Source: a bacterium
GTDB lineage: Bacteria; Margulisbacteria; Marinamargulisbacteria; JABIPA01
Assembly (NCBI GenBank): GCA_018698675.1
Contig: JABIPA010000073.1
Coordinates: 1 to 64,000, forward strand
Length of the DNA: 64,000 nt
Direction: 5' to 3'
In this document: in pieces, positions 34,326 through 42,822 of the stretch
Layout of the letters: every line of letters begins with the position of its first letter
Position numbering within the stretch: position 1 is the stretch's first letter
The notes under the pieces: generated by a model
Told to the model about the DNA's origin: nothing
The model's input: only the letters and a program-made list of their open reading frames with translations
Database searches by the model: none
Made by a program: the position numbers and the translations under genes

Positions 34326-35915
34326 TTAAGAAATAACACAATCAATAAGGTTATGCTTAATGAGGTACATAATCGTCGCATCTATTTTATAAGAACGATC
34401 TAGGTTTAAGGCCGTTTCTATATCTTTTTTGGACAATGATGAATTACCCAATTGATTAAGAATGGAGGGAATTAAAGGAAATCTATTTAGATGAGTTTCC
34501 ATGCCATAAAAGGAGTCTTCATTTTTCATAATTTTTTTACCATATGTTGATAGTGTAAGCAGTGTAGTGGCATCTAATATAGAGGTTGTGGACTGACTAT
34601 ATTTAGATGTTACATCATGAAATGGAAGAGACGGAAACGTCCATCGATTTTTAGGAGGTGCATTTTTAATGAAATTATCAAACGCCTTTTGATAGTTTTT
34701 AGACATAGTCTGATTCGAGAATTTTTCTAGGACGGTATTTCTAGCAGACACGCCCATTTTCGTGCGTAATGAGGGTGAGTCTATCAATCGCTTTAAATTT
34801 TCACGAAATAATTGGTTATCGTAGGCAATCGATTGAATCATAGCATCACCAAAATCAGCGCTACTGGAGCAATTAAATAAAGCATCAAGTTCAGATGAAG
34901 GATGTGCTCCTAGCGTCGGAATTACAAATCCTTGGTCTCCATTCTGAATATGGTCCGATTGACCAGCTATATCCGTTAGGATGACTGGGAGCCCGCATGC
35001 CATACCTTCTATAGGAGATATTCCGAAATTTTCGGAAAAATGGTCGGACATCGATAGAAAGATATCGGATGCTTGCATATATGTTTCTATCGAATCATGA
35101 TCAACATTTGTCTCGATTTGTATTGAGTCTTCAAGCGTTTTATCTTTAATATAATCAGTTAAAAATTTTAGGTAATCTTTATTTGTAGACTCTCCAACTA
35201 CCCATAGAAAGGCATCGGGGCATGATTCCAATAGTTGAGAAAAATTTTGAATGGTAACAAATATATCTGTTTTCGTTTTTGGATTTATTCTTGCGAGTGA
35301 TAAAACGACGGTTTTGCTGGAAGGAAGATCGAATTGAGCTTTTAATTTTGAATGGGAAGAAACTGGTTTGAATTTAGATGTGTTTACACCGAAAGGAACG
35401 GTTTGAATTGAAAGGTGACATGGTTTCTGGGTCCAGGACTCTATCCAATCTTGGCAAATACGTTTTGATGATTCTGAAGGAACAATGAGTCCGTCACCTA
35501 TAGTCGTATTAAACGCAAAATGGCGAAGAATAGTTAGGGTGTTTAGGCTAGAGAGACTATGAATTTGACCAATGTAAGGAATTGGCATTTTTGATGCATT
35601 TCTTAAAGACAAGGCATAGCTTGGAAAAGGTACGGATAGATTATAGACAAGGCTTGGTGAGTCGTTACTTAGTGATTTTAAAAGAGTTTCGTTAAAATCT
35701 GAGTGCGATGATATGTTGGTGGGTGAAATATGCTTTTTATTAAGATAGTCCGTCGATTCTGAAAGAGAACTATCTGTTAATAGTATTTTATTAGGGAGTG
35801 TTGTAAGTAATGTGTCGAGTATGTTTTCACCTACAGTAATTGCACCATTTATAGACGTCCATTTTTTACCAAGAATAGTAGATGGAACATCAATAAAAAT
35901 AGAGTGTTTTGGCAT
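34326..35915 (-). CDS. GT4-family glycosyltransferase with C-terminal extension
   Basis: A 529-residue protein. Residues 1-410 form a GT-B glycosyltransferase of family 4: VVLSLARINPKTKTDIFV starts the donor domain, LWVVGESTNKDYLKFL is typical, and DHFSENFGISPIEGMACGLPVILTDIAG holds the E-x7-E nucleotide-sugar motif. The last 120 residues are extra and unrecognised; they end in a short helical segment (LSKKDIETALNL) that looks winged-helix-like. It lies 3 bases downstream of the M23 peptidase gene, hinting at an envelope polysaccharide role. Donor and acceptor are unknown. Confidence 0.85.
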   Translation of the reverse strand: MPKHSIFIDVPSTILGKKWTSINGAITVGENILDTLLTTLPNKILLTDSSLSESTDYLNKKHISPTNISSHSDFNETLLKSLSNDSPSLVYNLSVPFPSYALSLRNASKMPIPYIGQIHSLSSLNTLTILRHFAFNTTIGDGLIVPSESSKRICQDWIESWTQKPCHLSIQTVPFGVNTSKFKPVSSHSKLKAQFDLPSSKTVVLSLARINPKTKTDIFVTIQNFSQLLESCPDAFLWVVGESTNKDYLKFLTDYIKDKTLEDSIQIETNVDHDSIETYMQASDIFLSMSDHFSENFGISPIEGMACGLPVILTDIAGQSDHIQNGDQGFVIPTLGAHPSSELDALFNCSSSADFGDAMIQSIAYDNQLFRENLKRLIDSPSLRTKMGVSARNTVLEKFSNQTMSKNYQKAFDNFIKNAPPKNRWTFPSLPFHDVTSKYSQSTTSILDATTLLTLSTYGKKIMKNEDSFYGMETHLNRFPLIPSILNQLGNSSLSKKDIETALNLDRSYKIDATIMYLIKHNLIDCVIS

Positions 35916-35918
35916 GGG

Positions 35919-36839
35919 TTAGTCAGTATAAAGGCTTCGAGTATTTACCCAATATAATGGATTTACCCTAACATTTTGAACGCCAAGACCCCAATGCAAA
36001 TGAGAGCCCGTTGAAATGCCTGTTGTTCCCATTTTTCCAATAAGTTGACCCTGAGTCACGATGTCCCCATGTTTAACTTTCAACTTGCTCATATGATTGT
36101 AAATTGTTTTAATTCCAAAACCATGGTCAATCATAATAGAGAGCCCATGACTTTTTAGGGATTCACTCATGATAACGATACCGTCATGAGAGGCAACAAT
36201 CTCTGTTCCTTCAACGTTTGCGATATCGAGACCGCTATGTTTTGATGACGATTTTTTTGTTCCTTTATACTTTCTATGTTTTCCAAATTCTGATGAAAAA
36301 TTTCCCTTAGCAGGTAATATAAATGGTGATGTAAGCTTTTTGTTTTGTCTGTGTTTAGACGTAGAGCCAAATTTTGAAGTAATAAGCTGGGATTCTTTTG
36401 AAAGTTGCTTGGTGTTGTTTGCGAGGCTTTTTTTTACTTTAGGCAAGGCCACCGTTCCATAGGGAAATTTTCCGTCTCTGATATCAAATGAGAATGTTTT
36501 TTTAAATGAACTGTTCTTTAGCGGTAATGTGAGAACGCAGTTATATACTTTAGGTTCAAGGTATCTGGATAAACCTGCATATAAGACATAGTGATAGGTG
36601 TGTCCTATTTTCTCAACGTAGTTTATTTTCCAAGATCTCCCTGCAAACCAGGCGGTTGGCTTAAGTATTTTTCGATTACATGTAATGCCTATTTTGACTG
36701 TTTCTCCCAGCTTCAGGGTTCTATCCAAGACATCGAAATCAAATGTTATTTTACTAAAAATAGGAGACGAAACGAGTAATATAGTAATTAATGAAATAGT
36801 TAATTTTTTGAGCATACTAAATTGTAGAAGTTTATTCAT
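35919..36839 (-). CDS. M23-family (LytM) metallopeptidase
   Basis: A 306-residue exported protein. The signal peptide is at about 9-29 (ISLITILLVSSPIFS), followed by an N-terminal beta-rich, Ig-like region, and the peptidase domain at about 190-300. Zinc ligands are intact: the first His and Asp in KHSGLDIANVEGTEI, and HLHWGL for the HxH pair; YNHMS and GKMGTTGISTGSHLHW match active LytM endopeptidases. It should cut peptidoglycan cross-links in the periplasm. It could shape cells or loosen the wall for division. Confidence 0.92.
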   Translation of the reverse strand: MNKLLQFSMLKKLTISLITILLVSSPIFSKITFDFDVLDRTLKLGETVKIGITCNRKILKPTAWFAGRSWKINYVEKIGHTYHYVLYAGLSRYLEPKVYNCVLTLPLKNSSFKKTFSFDIRDGKFPYGTVALPKVKKSLANNTKQLSKESQLITSKFGSTSKHRQNKKLTSPFILPAKGNFSSEFGKHRKYKGTKKSSSKHSGLDIANVEGTEIVASHDGIVIMSESLKSHGLSIMIDHGFGIKTIYNHMSKLKVKHGDIVTQGQLIGKMGTTGISTGSHLHWGLGVQNVRVNPLYWVNTRSLYTD

Positions 36840-36937
36840 AGTATTTCCATGTTTTTTTGTCTACGGCTCATGTTCTTATCTTAAAATGCCAATTTTATTT
36901 ATTTGGGTTATATTTTTAGATATTTTCCTGGAAGCTC

Positions 36938-37612
36938 TTACTTGTTTCTCAAAAATCGTTTTGATGATGGAAGTACGAACGTTAACCGATTACCTTTTGT
37001 CGGATGAATAAACGATAAAGAATAAGCTTGAAGAAGTTGGGCTTCTCCGGGCTTAGATTTAAAGTAGACAGGATCTCCAATGACGGGATGTTGATTAGCC
37101 TCCATGTGCACCCGAATTTGATGTGTTCGGCCCGTAATAGGTCGTATAGAGACAAATGTTTTGGAGTTAAAGCGTTTCAAAACAGACACGATAGATGTGG
37201 ATGCTTTTCCACTTGTATGGCAAATCATTCGATGTCGTTTTGAAGGGTGTCGTTTTATCGCTTTATTAATTTCGAATTCGTCACTTAAAACATTTCCATA
37301 AACCATCGCATAGTATTTTTTATGAATGTCCTTGCTTTTGAATTGGTTCACTAAGTGTTCGTAAGCAAGCTCTGTTTTTGCAATGACCATCAGACCTTCT
37401 GTTAATTTATCTAGACGATGAACAATTCCAGCTCTTTCACTATCCATATTTGATAAGCTAAAGTTTTTTGCTTTTAGAATATCAACGAGAGTAATCTCAT
37501 TTTCATTATTACCTTTATGGACGTTAAGATTAATGGGCTTGTTTAAAACAATAATATTGGGATCTTCATGTAAGAGATCTAATTTAAAATTTGCAGGATT
37601 TACATCAATCAT
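36938..37612 (-). CDS. RluA/RluD-family pseudouridine synthase, no S4 domain
   Basis: A 224-residue RNA pseudouridine synthase. The catalytic Asp is in AGIVHRLDKLTEGLMVIAK near residue 68, and RPITGRTHQIRVHM and HPVIGDPVY are the usual motifs. RluD normally has an N-terminal S4 RNA-binding domain of about 70 residues; here the protein begins directly at the catalytic fold (LDLLHEDPNIIVLNKP). The start is solid, with AAGGAG 7 bases upstream, so the loss is real. It overlaps the lspA stop, the lspA-rluD order common in bacteria. The target may be 23S rRNA or tRNA. Confidence 0.9.
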   Translation of the reverse strand: MIDVNPANFKLDLLHEDPNIIVLNKPINLNVHKGNNENEITLVDILKAKNFSLSNMDSERAGIVHRLDKLTEGLMVIAKTELAYEHLVNQFKSKDIHKKYYAMVYGNVLSDEFEINKAIKRHPSKRHRMICHTSGKASTSIVSVLKRFNSKTFVSIRPITGRTHQIRVHMEANQHPVIGDPVYFKSKPGEAQLLQAYSLSFIHPTKGNRLTFVLPSSKRFLRNK

Positions 37613-38054
37613 TTTGCTTCTCCTTTGAATAAAATAGATCGATTAATAGGAATACAATACCGATATCAATAAATGCGTCGGCGAAATTAAATACAGGAAC
37701 TAAAGGAGTATGAATAAAATCTATGACATATCCATATACACATCGATCTATTAAATTTCCGATCGCTCCCGCAATTAAAAAAGAAAGTCCAATTCTCGAT
37801 AATTTAGAAGGCGCAAGTGAATGTCTAAAATAGAAGCAGAAAAATATTACGAGCGAGCTTACAATAATTAAGAATACTTTTTGATTCTGAAAAATTCCAT
37901 ATGCGGCTCCGTAATTGTGCACGAGAACAAAGTTGATAAATGGCAGAATAGGTTTTAGTGAAACGGTAGAAAGAAAGTTTTCAGCAATCATTTTAGAAAT
38001 TTGGTCTGAAAGAACTAATAAAAAAATAGCAGTTGAATATAAAGGACCAAACAT
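37605..38054 (-). CDS. lspA: Lipoprotein signal peptidase (signal peptidase II)
   Basis: A 149-residue aspartyl protease with four membrane helices that removes signal peptides from prolipoproteins. The catalytic Asp pair is in GAIGNLIDRCVYGYVIDFI and FNFADAFIDIGI, and VHNYGAAYGIF matches the conserved N-x-GAAF motif. Its presence fits the lipoprotein at 11208..12239. The ATG overlaps the stop of the upstream DUF5665-like gene (TAATG), so translation is probably coupled. Confidence 0.96.
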   Translation of the reverse strand: MFGPLYSTAIFLLVLSDQISKMIAENFLSTVSLKPILPFINFVLVHNYGAAYGIFQNQKVFLIIVSSLVIFFCFYFRHSLAPSKLSRIGLSFLIAGAIGNLIDRCVYGYVIDFIHTPLVPVFNFADAFIDIGIVFLLIDLFYSKEKQND

Positions 38055-38464
38055 TATTTTTGGATGAATTGACTAAGTTTTTCAATAAAGTGAAAAAAAG
38101 TATGGTCAGGATATGCTGACTTATAGAGATAAATAAGAAGAAGGCTTATCATTAAAATACCTAGAGCAAAACCAATCCCTCTAATGATTCCAATAAAAAG
38201 GTTTAGGCCCAAGACTCGACTAGGGTTGGAGATAAATATCGCCATTTCGTCAAATTTTGATTGCTCAAAAATACTCGAAAGAATTCGGACACTATCCGTA
38301 AAATCATCTCGGTATCCAACTGTTTGGACCTGGTTTTTTGATGAGTTTTCTTTGTAGAGGTCAAAGTCTTTTTTTGCACGGATAGCAGATTCTGAAAGAA
38401 CATCTCTTTTCTCAGAAAGGTTATCTAATGAATGTTTTAAATTATTGTGATCAAATGTTGTCAT
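38054..38464 (-). CDS. DUF5665-like membrane protein
   Basis: About 136 residues if begun at the ATG 38464 (MTTFDHNNLKHSL), which follows a CGGA site; the track's TTG (38530) adds 22 residues. The N-terminal half is a charged helix (LDNLSEKRDVLSESAIRAKKDFDLYK). The C-terminal part has one membrane segment preceded by the DUF5665-type RGIGFALGILMISLLLIYLY. The function is unknown. Co-transcription with lspA suggests an envelope-linked role, but this is weak evidence. Confidence 0.7.
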   Translation of the reverse strand: MTTFDHNNLKHSLDNLSEKRDVLSESAIRAKKDFDLYKENSSKNQVQTVGYRDDFTDSVRILSSIFEQSKFDEMAIFISNPSRVLGLNLFIGIIRGIGFALGILMISLLLIYLYKSAYPDHTFFHFIEKLSQFIQK

Positions 38465-38611
38465 ATATATTCCGTTAATTAAATCAAAAAACATGCTAAA
38501 TTTAAAGTAATTGCGTCTTTTTTGCGTCAACGAGCATTTAGTTGGTGCAAGTTAGTTTTTTTAGAGAAATACCTTAAATGTATCTAAAATTTTCAATATG
38601 AGTCGAACGAT

Positions 38612-38643
38612 AAACTGCCCTAAAAAAAACATTAGGGCAGTTT
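38612..38643. terminator. Strong hairpin after pgk
   Basis: Twelve perfect base pairs (AAACTGCCCTAA/TTAGGGCAGTTT) with an 8-base A-rich loop, located 8 bases past the pgk stop. For the minus-strand transcript the stem is flanked by T residues only briefly, but the loop reads as Ts. It very probably ends the gapA-pgk operon. Confidence 0.8.
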
Positions 38644-38650
38644 GAAAAAA

Positions 38651-39886
38651 TTAGTTTGATTGAGATAGAGCTTCTATTCCCGGTAAAGGTTTTCCCTGAA
38701 TAAATTCAAGAGACGCACCACCACCTGTAGAACAGTAGGTTATTTTATCAATATACCCAGATTGTTTGCATGCAGAAACAACATCTCCGCCGCCAATGAC
38801 CGTTTGCCCTTCGCATTCTGCCATTGCATGAGCAATTCCATTTGTTCCGTTAGCAAATTCTGAAAATTCGTATACGCCCATAGGGCCATTCCAAAGAACC
38901 GTTTTTGCGTTTTGAATTTCATTGGCCATCATTGCTGTCGAAACGTCTCCAATATCGAGACCCATCATATCGTCAGGAATCGCGTCTATTTTGACAGTCT
39001 TTTTAATCGCGTCGTTAGAAAACTTGTCTGCAACTACGACATCAACAGGAAGAATGATTTTTTTATTATTTACTTTTGCATATTCAATTAACTCAAGCGC
39101 TTTATCTAAATATGTTTCTTCGTAAACGGATAAACCAATTGAATAACCCAATGCTTTTAGAAACGTAAAACTCATTCCGCCGCCAATCATTAATGTATCA
39201 ACCTTGGTTAATAATTTATCTAAAATCTGAATTTTGGATGAGACTTTTGACCCGCCGATAATACTAATAAAGGGCTTTTCGGCCGTTTCCATTAATCCGC
39301 CAAGAACCGATAGTTCTTTATCTACAAGTAATCCAGAGAAACTAGGAACATATTTTGTAATACCACTTGTTGATGAATGAGCTCTGTGAACACATCCAAA
39401 AGCATCTTGGACAAAATAGTCACACAGTTTAGAAAGAGATATCGCTAAATTATCACCATTTTTCGTTTCTTCTTCGTAATATCTAATATTTTCTAAAAGA
39501 AGAATGTCTCCATTAGAAAGATTTTTTGATCGTTCTTGTGCAATGGAAGACTCCATAATAGATTCTGATACAAATTGAATTGGAATTTCTAATAGATCGT
39601 TTAGTTTTTTGGAAATTAATTGTAATGAAAATTCAGGGTCTTTAAGTTTCGGTCGGCCTAAATGAGAAACAATAATAATTTTCGCTTTTGCATCAATCAA
39701 ATAACGAAGTGTCGGTATACTTTTAACAATACGTTCATCATCGATTATTTTTCCATCAATAATAGGTACGTTATAGTCAACACGAATAAGAACGCGTTTT
39801 CCTTCAAATGTTGAAACAGGGACATCCGCAATGGATGTCCGAGTAGCATTAAGTTGAGTTTTATTTTCTTTCAAGAGAGTGGGCAT
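38651..39886 (-). CDS. pgk: Phosphoglycerate kinase
   Basis: A 411-residue glycolytic enzyme making ATP from 1,3-bisphosphoglycerate. The N-domain has GKRVLIRVDYNVPIIDGKI and VSHLGRPKL. The hinge and C-domain have SIIGGSKVSSKIQIL, LWNGPMGVYEFSEFANGT, and the glycine-rich VIGGGDVVSACKQSG and CSTGGGASLEFIQGKPLPGIEAL. The N-terminal leader of about 25 residues before RVLIRVDY is longer than usual. It follows gapA by 2 bases, the conserved gap-pgk pair, and ends in a strong hairpin. Confidence 0.97.
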   Translation of the reverse strand: MPTLLKENKTQLNATRTSIADVPVSTFEGKRVLIRVDYNVPIIDGKIIDDERIVKSIPTLRYLIDAKAKIIIVSHLGRPKLKDPEFSLQLISKKLNDLLEIPIQFVSESIMESSIAQERSKNLSNGDILLLENIRYYEEETKNGDNLAISLSKLCDYFVQDAFGCVHRAHSSTSGITKYVPSFSGLLVDKELSVLGGLMETAEKPFISIIGGSKVSSKIQILDKLLTKVDTLMIGGGMSFTFLKALGYSIGLSVYEETYLDKALELIEYAKVNNKKIILPVDVVVADKFSNDAIKKTVKIDAIPDDMMGLDIGDVSTAMMANEIQNAKTVLWNGPMGVYEFSEFANGTNGIAHAMAECEGQTVIGGGDVVSACKQSGYIDKITYCSTGGGASLEFIQGKPLPGIEALSQSN

Positions 39887-39888
39887 TC

Positions 39889-40908
39889 CTACCCGGTAAC
39901 CTTTGACGGAGCGATTTTTGAAACAAGGTCAACAACTCGACTAGAGTATCCAATTTCGTTGTCATACCATGAAACGATTTTAATCATATTTCCATCAACC
40001 ATAGTTAATAATGAATCAAAAACGGATGAGTGAGGGTTTCCGATAACATCGCAAGAAACGATAGGTTCGTCCACATACTCTACAACCCCTTCCATTGCTC
40101 CATTTGCTGCTTCTTTAATTAAAGCATTAACTTCTTCTTTAGTGGTTCCTTTTTCAACTTCACAGACAAGATCAACGACAGAACCATCAGGAGTCGGAAC
40201 ACGCATTGCAATTCCATCAAGTTTCCCTTTAAGTTCAGGAATAACAAGCGATACAGCTTTAGCAGCGCCCGTACTCGTAGGAATGATTGACATAGCTGCT
40301 GAACGAGCACGTCTTAAATCACTATGCGGGAAGTCAAGAATTCGTTGGTCACTTGTATAAGAATGAACGGTTGTCATATAACCTTTTTTAATTTTGAAAT
40401 TATCGTTTAAAATTTTAGCGATTGGAGCTAAACAGTTTGTTGTACAAGAAGCATTTGAATAAACGTTTATGTCTTCAGAAATTTCATCAGTGTTTACACC
40501 TAAAACAACCGTTTTAATTTCGTCTTTTGCAGGAACGGTCAAAATCACTTTTTTTGCGCCAGCGGTAAGATGGTCATTGTAACCACCTTTGTCACTAGTT
40601 GCAGATGTGAAAATTCCAGTCGATTCAATAACAACATCAACATTTAAAGATGCCCAAGGTAGGTCTTTGGGAGATCTAATAGAAGAAACCTCGATATTTT
40701 TACCGTTTACAGTAATTGACGTTTCGTCAGAAGAGATTTTTCCTTGGAATCGTCCATGAACAGAATCATATTTTAATAGGTGAGCAAGTATGGAAGGTGA
40801 TGTTAAATCATTGATTGCCACAACCTCAATATCATCTCTATTTTCTATTACTTTGAATACATTTCGTCCTATTCGTCCAAATCCGTTAATTGCAACTCGA
40901 GTTACCAT
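39889..40908 (-). CDS. gapA: Glyceraldehyde-3-phosphate dehydrogenase, type I
   Basis: A 339-residue homotetrameric enzyme oxidising glyceraldehyde-3-phosphate with NAD+. The Rossmann motif INGFGRIGRNVFKV and the Asp in VAINDL (residue 34) favour NAD over NADP. The catalytic Cys155 is in SNASCTTNCLAPIAK, and SYTSDQRILDFPHSDLRRARSAA is the substrate loop. It is the first gene of gapA-pgk, with a gaaaggac ribosome binding site and a clear promoter upstream. Confidence 0.97.
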   Translation of the reverse strand: MVTRVAINGFGRIGRNVFKVIENRDDIEVVAINDLTSPSILAHLLKYDSVHGRFQGKISSDETSITVNGKNIEVSSIRSPKDLPWASLNVDVVIESTGIFTSATSDKGGYNDHLTAGAKKVILTVPAKDEIKTVVLGVNTDEISEDINVYSNASCTTNCLAPIAKILNDNFKIKKGYMTTVHSYTSDQRILDFPHSDLRRARSAAMSIIPTSTGAAKAVSLVIPELKGKLDGIAMRVPTPDGSVVDLVCEVEKGTTKEEVNALIKEAANGAMEGVVEYVDEPIVSCDVIGNPHSSVFDSLLTMVDGNMIKIVSWYDNEIGYSSRVVDLVSKIAPSKVTG

Positions 40909-40959
40909 AATAAAGTCCTTTCAATCAAACCATGTTAAATTATATAAATTTTGAAAAAA

Positions 40960-40989
40960 ATAGTAGCAAATTAAAGTCAGTTATGTCAA
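40960..40989 (-). promoter_or_regulatory. Sigma-70 promoter for gapA-pgk
   Basis: On the minus strand a perfect -35 TTGACA is followed after 18 bases by TACTAT (a 4/6 match to TATAAT). It sits 50-80 bases before the gapA ATG. Confidence 0.65.
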
Positions 40990-41073
40990 TTTTTTATAGT
41001 TGAAAATAAGAGCGTTTGAACATGCATGACTACCTTTTCATAGTCGGAGTGGATGAGTAGAAAAAAATGTTCT

Positions 41074-41808
41074 TCAGAAAGTGTCGGTTATTGTTGTTAA
41101 ATGAGATTGTGCCGCTAACGTAACTGTATTGGAGCTATTCGTATAACTCCAATCAACAACGTCTTCTATATGAGTTACCTTATTGCTTTCTTTTGTATAG
41201 GGATTATTTGGGATTTCTGCGATATAAGTTGGGACGAGGTCTGCTGCCCAAGTAGATGTAGGCGGATAGTTTCCGCTGTTATTTTCAGCATACATTCGCA
41301 GTGCCGCTTTAATCGCATAAAGTTGAGCCCATGCATATTTTGATTGATTCTTTGAAATAATAAGAGTCATGTTTTCTGAAACTATCCCTCCTTTTGACGT
41401 ATAGAGTCCAAGGTTAACGCGTACACGAACCCTTTCTTCGTTGTTATCAAAATCATCCCCTGAAAAGGCTACGTAATTAGGGCCCTGTTTTTTTAAAAAG
41501 GTAACTTCCATAATGGAGTGGCCCGTATATCCATCGTCAGAAAGAGCTGTTTTCCATGTTGAAAATGGATGTTCGTCTAGATAGGTGTTGTCGGAATCTC
41601 CCTCCCAAATCCAAAATCCAAGTGTGTTGATTTGAACCAGCTTTTTTTGGATATGCATTTGAATATTATTGTATTCTGTTAAATTTCCATTTGCAGTTAA
41701 AATTTGAAAAAACACGGACAAAGAATAGGTTAGAACTGTTCCTAATATGACGATAGAAAAAATAACTTCTGGTAATGTGAATCCTTTGTTTTTCATTTTT
41801 TGGTTCAT
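41074..41808 (-). CDS. Prepilin-like protein with GspG-like C-terminus
   Basis: A prepilin with a short leader and cleavage site KNKG/FTLPEVIFSIVILG, carrying the invariant Glu5. The ORF track begins at 41880, but the family start is the ATG at 41808 (MNQKMKNKG) or 41796. After the N-terminal helix come about 120 unrecognised residues, then near residue 160 a segment resembling the pseudopilin GspG core (IKAALRMYAENNSGNYPPT and AEIPNNPYT) that ends the protein. This is larger than a usual minor pilin. It is the last gene of the pilB-pilC-pilin arm. Confidence 0.8.
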   Translation of the reverse strand: MNQKMKNKGFTLPEVIFSIVILGTVLTYSLSVFFQILTANGNLTEYNNIQMHIQKKLVQINTLGFWIWEGDSDNTYLDEHPFSTWKTALSDDGYTGHSIMEVTFLKKQGPNYVAFSGDDFDNNEERVRVRVNLGLYTSKGGIVSENMTLIISKNQSKYAWAQLYAIKAALRMYAENNSGNYPPTSTWAADLVPTYIAEIPNNPYTKESNKVTHIEDVVDWSYTNSSNTVTLAAQSHLTTITDTF

Positions 41809-41812
41809 GATA

Positions 41813-42343
41813 TTAAATTTGAATAAATCCTGTTTCTGGAATGATGGTAATTGTTGATTGCATTCCATTAGCGGTTTCAAGGATTATATTTCTTTCAGAA
41901 GAAAGAGCATCCGTTATCTGGGTAGGATTTTTGCTCTGAAGATCTTCATAAGGAATTCCTTTTTCGTCAAATATAACTTGGTCATCGGTTAATGATGTAG
42001 AAAGAACAGTCATGCCCGTAGGAAATGCGTAGCTATTAATTTCTAGTTCCCACGAATTGCCTGCCGTACTCTGAGTATACATCGAATATGTAGTTGATCC
42101 GGGTGTAAAAATCACTTTTTTTAAAAGCCGTTCGCTCATTGATTCTATTTTGGTGTTTGTTATATCAGTTTTGACCTGAACAGTCCCGGCCTGAATGTTC
42201 ATTGTATCCATGATATCAATTACATTAGGCCGGATGAAAGTTAATGAGATTATCCCTAATATCACTAGAGTAGTTACTAGCTCAATTAGGGTAAATCCTT
42301 TTTTGTTTATAGGTAAATTATAGTGCGATTTTTCCGGTGACAT
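41813..42343 (-). CDS. Prepilin-like protein (type II pseudopilin)
   Basis: A 176-residue protein with leader MSPEKSHYNLPINKKG and the prepilin peptidase motif KKG/FTLIELVTTLVILG, followed by a beta-rich periplasmic part. Its length and the GMTVLSTSLTDDQVIFDEKGIP segment resemble minor pseudopilins such as GspH. The start overlaps the end of the major pilin gene (25 bases) and the stop is 4 bases before the next prepilin, so all three are one transcription unit. Confidence 0.85.
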   Translation of the reverse strand: MSPEKSHYNLPINKKGFTLIELVTTLVILGIISLTFIRPNVIDIMDTMNIQAGTVQVKTDITNTKIESMSERLLKKVIFTPGSTTYSMYTQSTAGNSWELEINSYAFPTGMTVLSTSLTDDQVIFDEKGIPYEDLQSKNPTQITDALSSERNIILETANGMQSTITIIPETGFIQI

Positions 42344-42716
42344 TTGCTCTTACTTCACCAGTTGAAGAATCATAAATCCATCCTCCTGCATTATCAATAT
42401 CCCCAACGGCGATAGGTGTCGCTGCTGGCGTTATAACGGCAGATGCAGAAATATAGGGGTCTTCAGGTACTTCTCCTTCTGCAAACAATGTACCAGTTAG
42501 AGTACTTGGGTAAGCGGCTGTACCAGTAGTTAATGCTTGGTTACTATAATACAGAGATAAAGCACTTCGAATCGTTCCTAGTTGCCCTTTCAACGCATTT
42601 TCTTTTGCCGTCGATGACATGTCATAATATTTTGGAATAGCAACTAAACCAATAATTCCTAAGATTACAATTACTACGATAAGCTCAATGAGGGTAAACC
42701 CTTTATTCTTTTTCAT
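42318..42716 (-). CDS. Major pilin or pseudopilin (PilA/GspG-like)
   Basis: A 132-residue protein with the canonical leader MKKNKG/FTLIELIVVIVILGIIGLVAIPKY, including Glu5 and the assembling hydrophobic helix. The short beta-rich rest is typical of small type IV pilins or GspG (EVPEDPYIS resembles the D-P-W/Y region; GGWIYDSSTGEVRAN resembles GspG). A strong ribosome binding site (AAGGAG) and position suggest high expression. It needs a prepilin peptidase, which is not in this window. Confidence 0.9.
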   Translation of the reverse strand: MKKNKGFTLIELIVVIVILGIIGLVAIPKYYDMSSTAKENALKGQLGTIRSALSLYYSNQALTTGTAAYPSTLTGTLFAEGEVPEDPYISASAVITPAATPIAVGDIDNAGGWIYDSSTGEVRANVTGKIAL

Positions 42717-42822
42717 TTTTTTTTGCTCCTTTTATTTACTTGAAAACTTTATTGTAAAGATACGGAGAGTACTTATCAACAAAATTTTTAAGGAAGTTTT
42801 TTTTTATTTTAAACATGATGTT

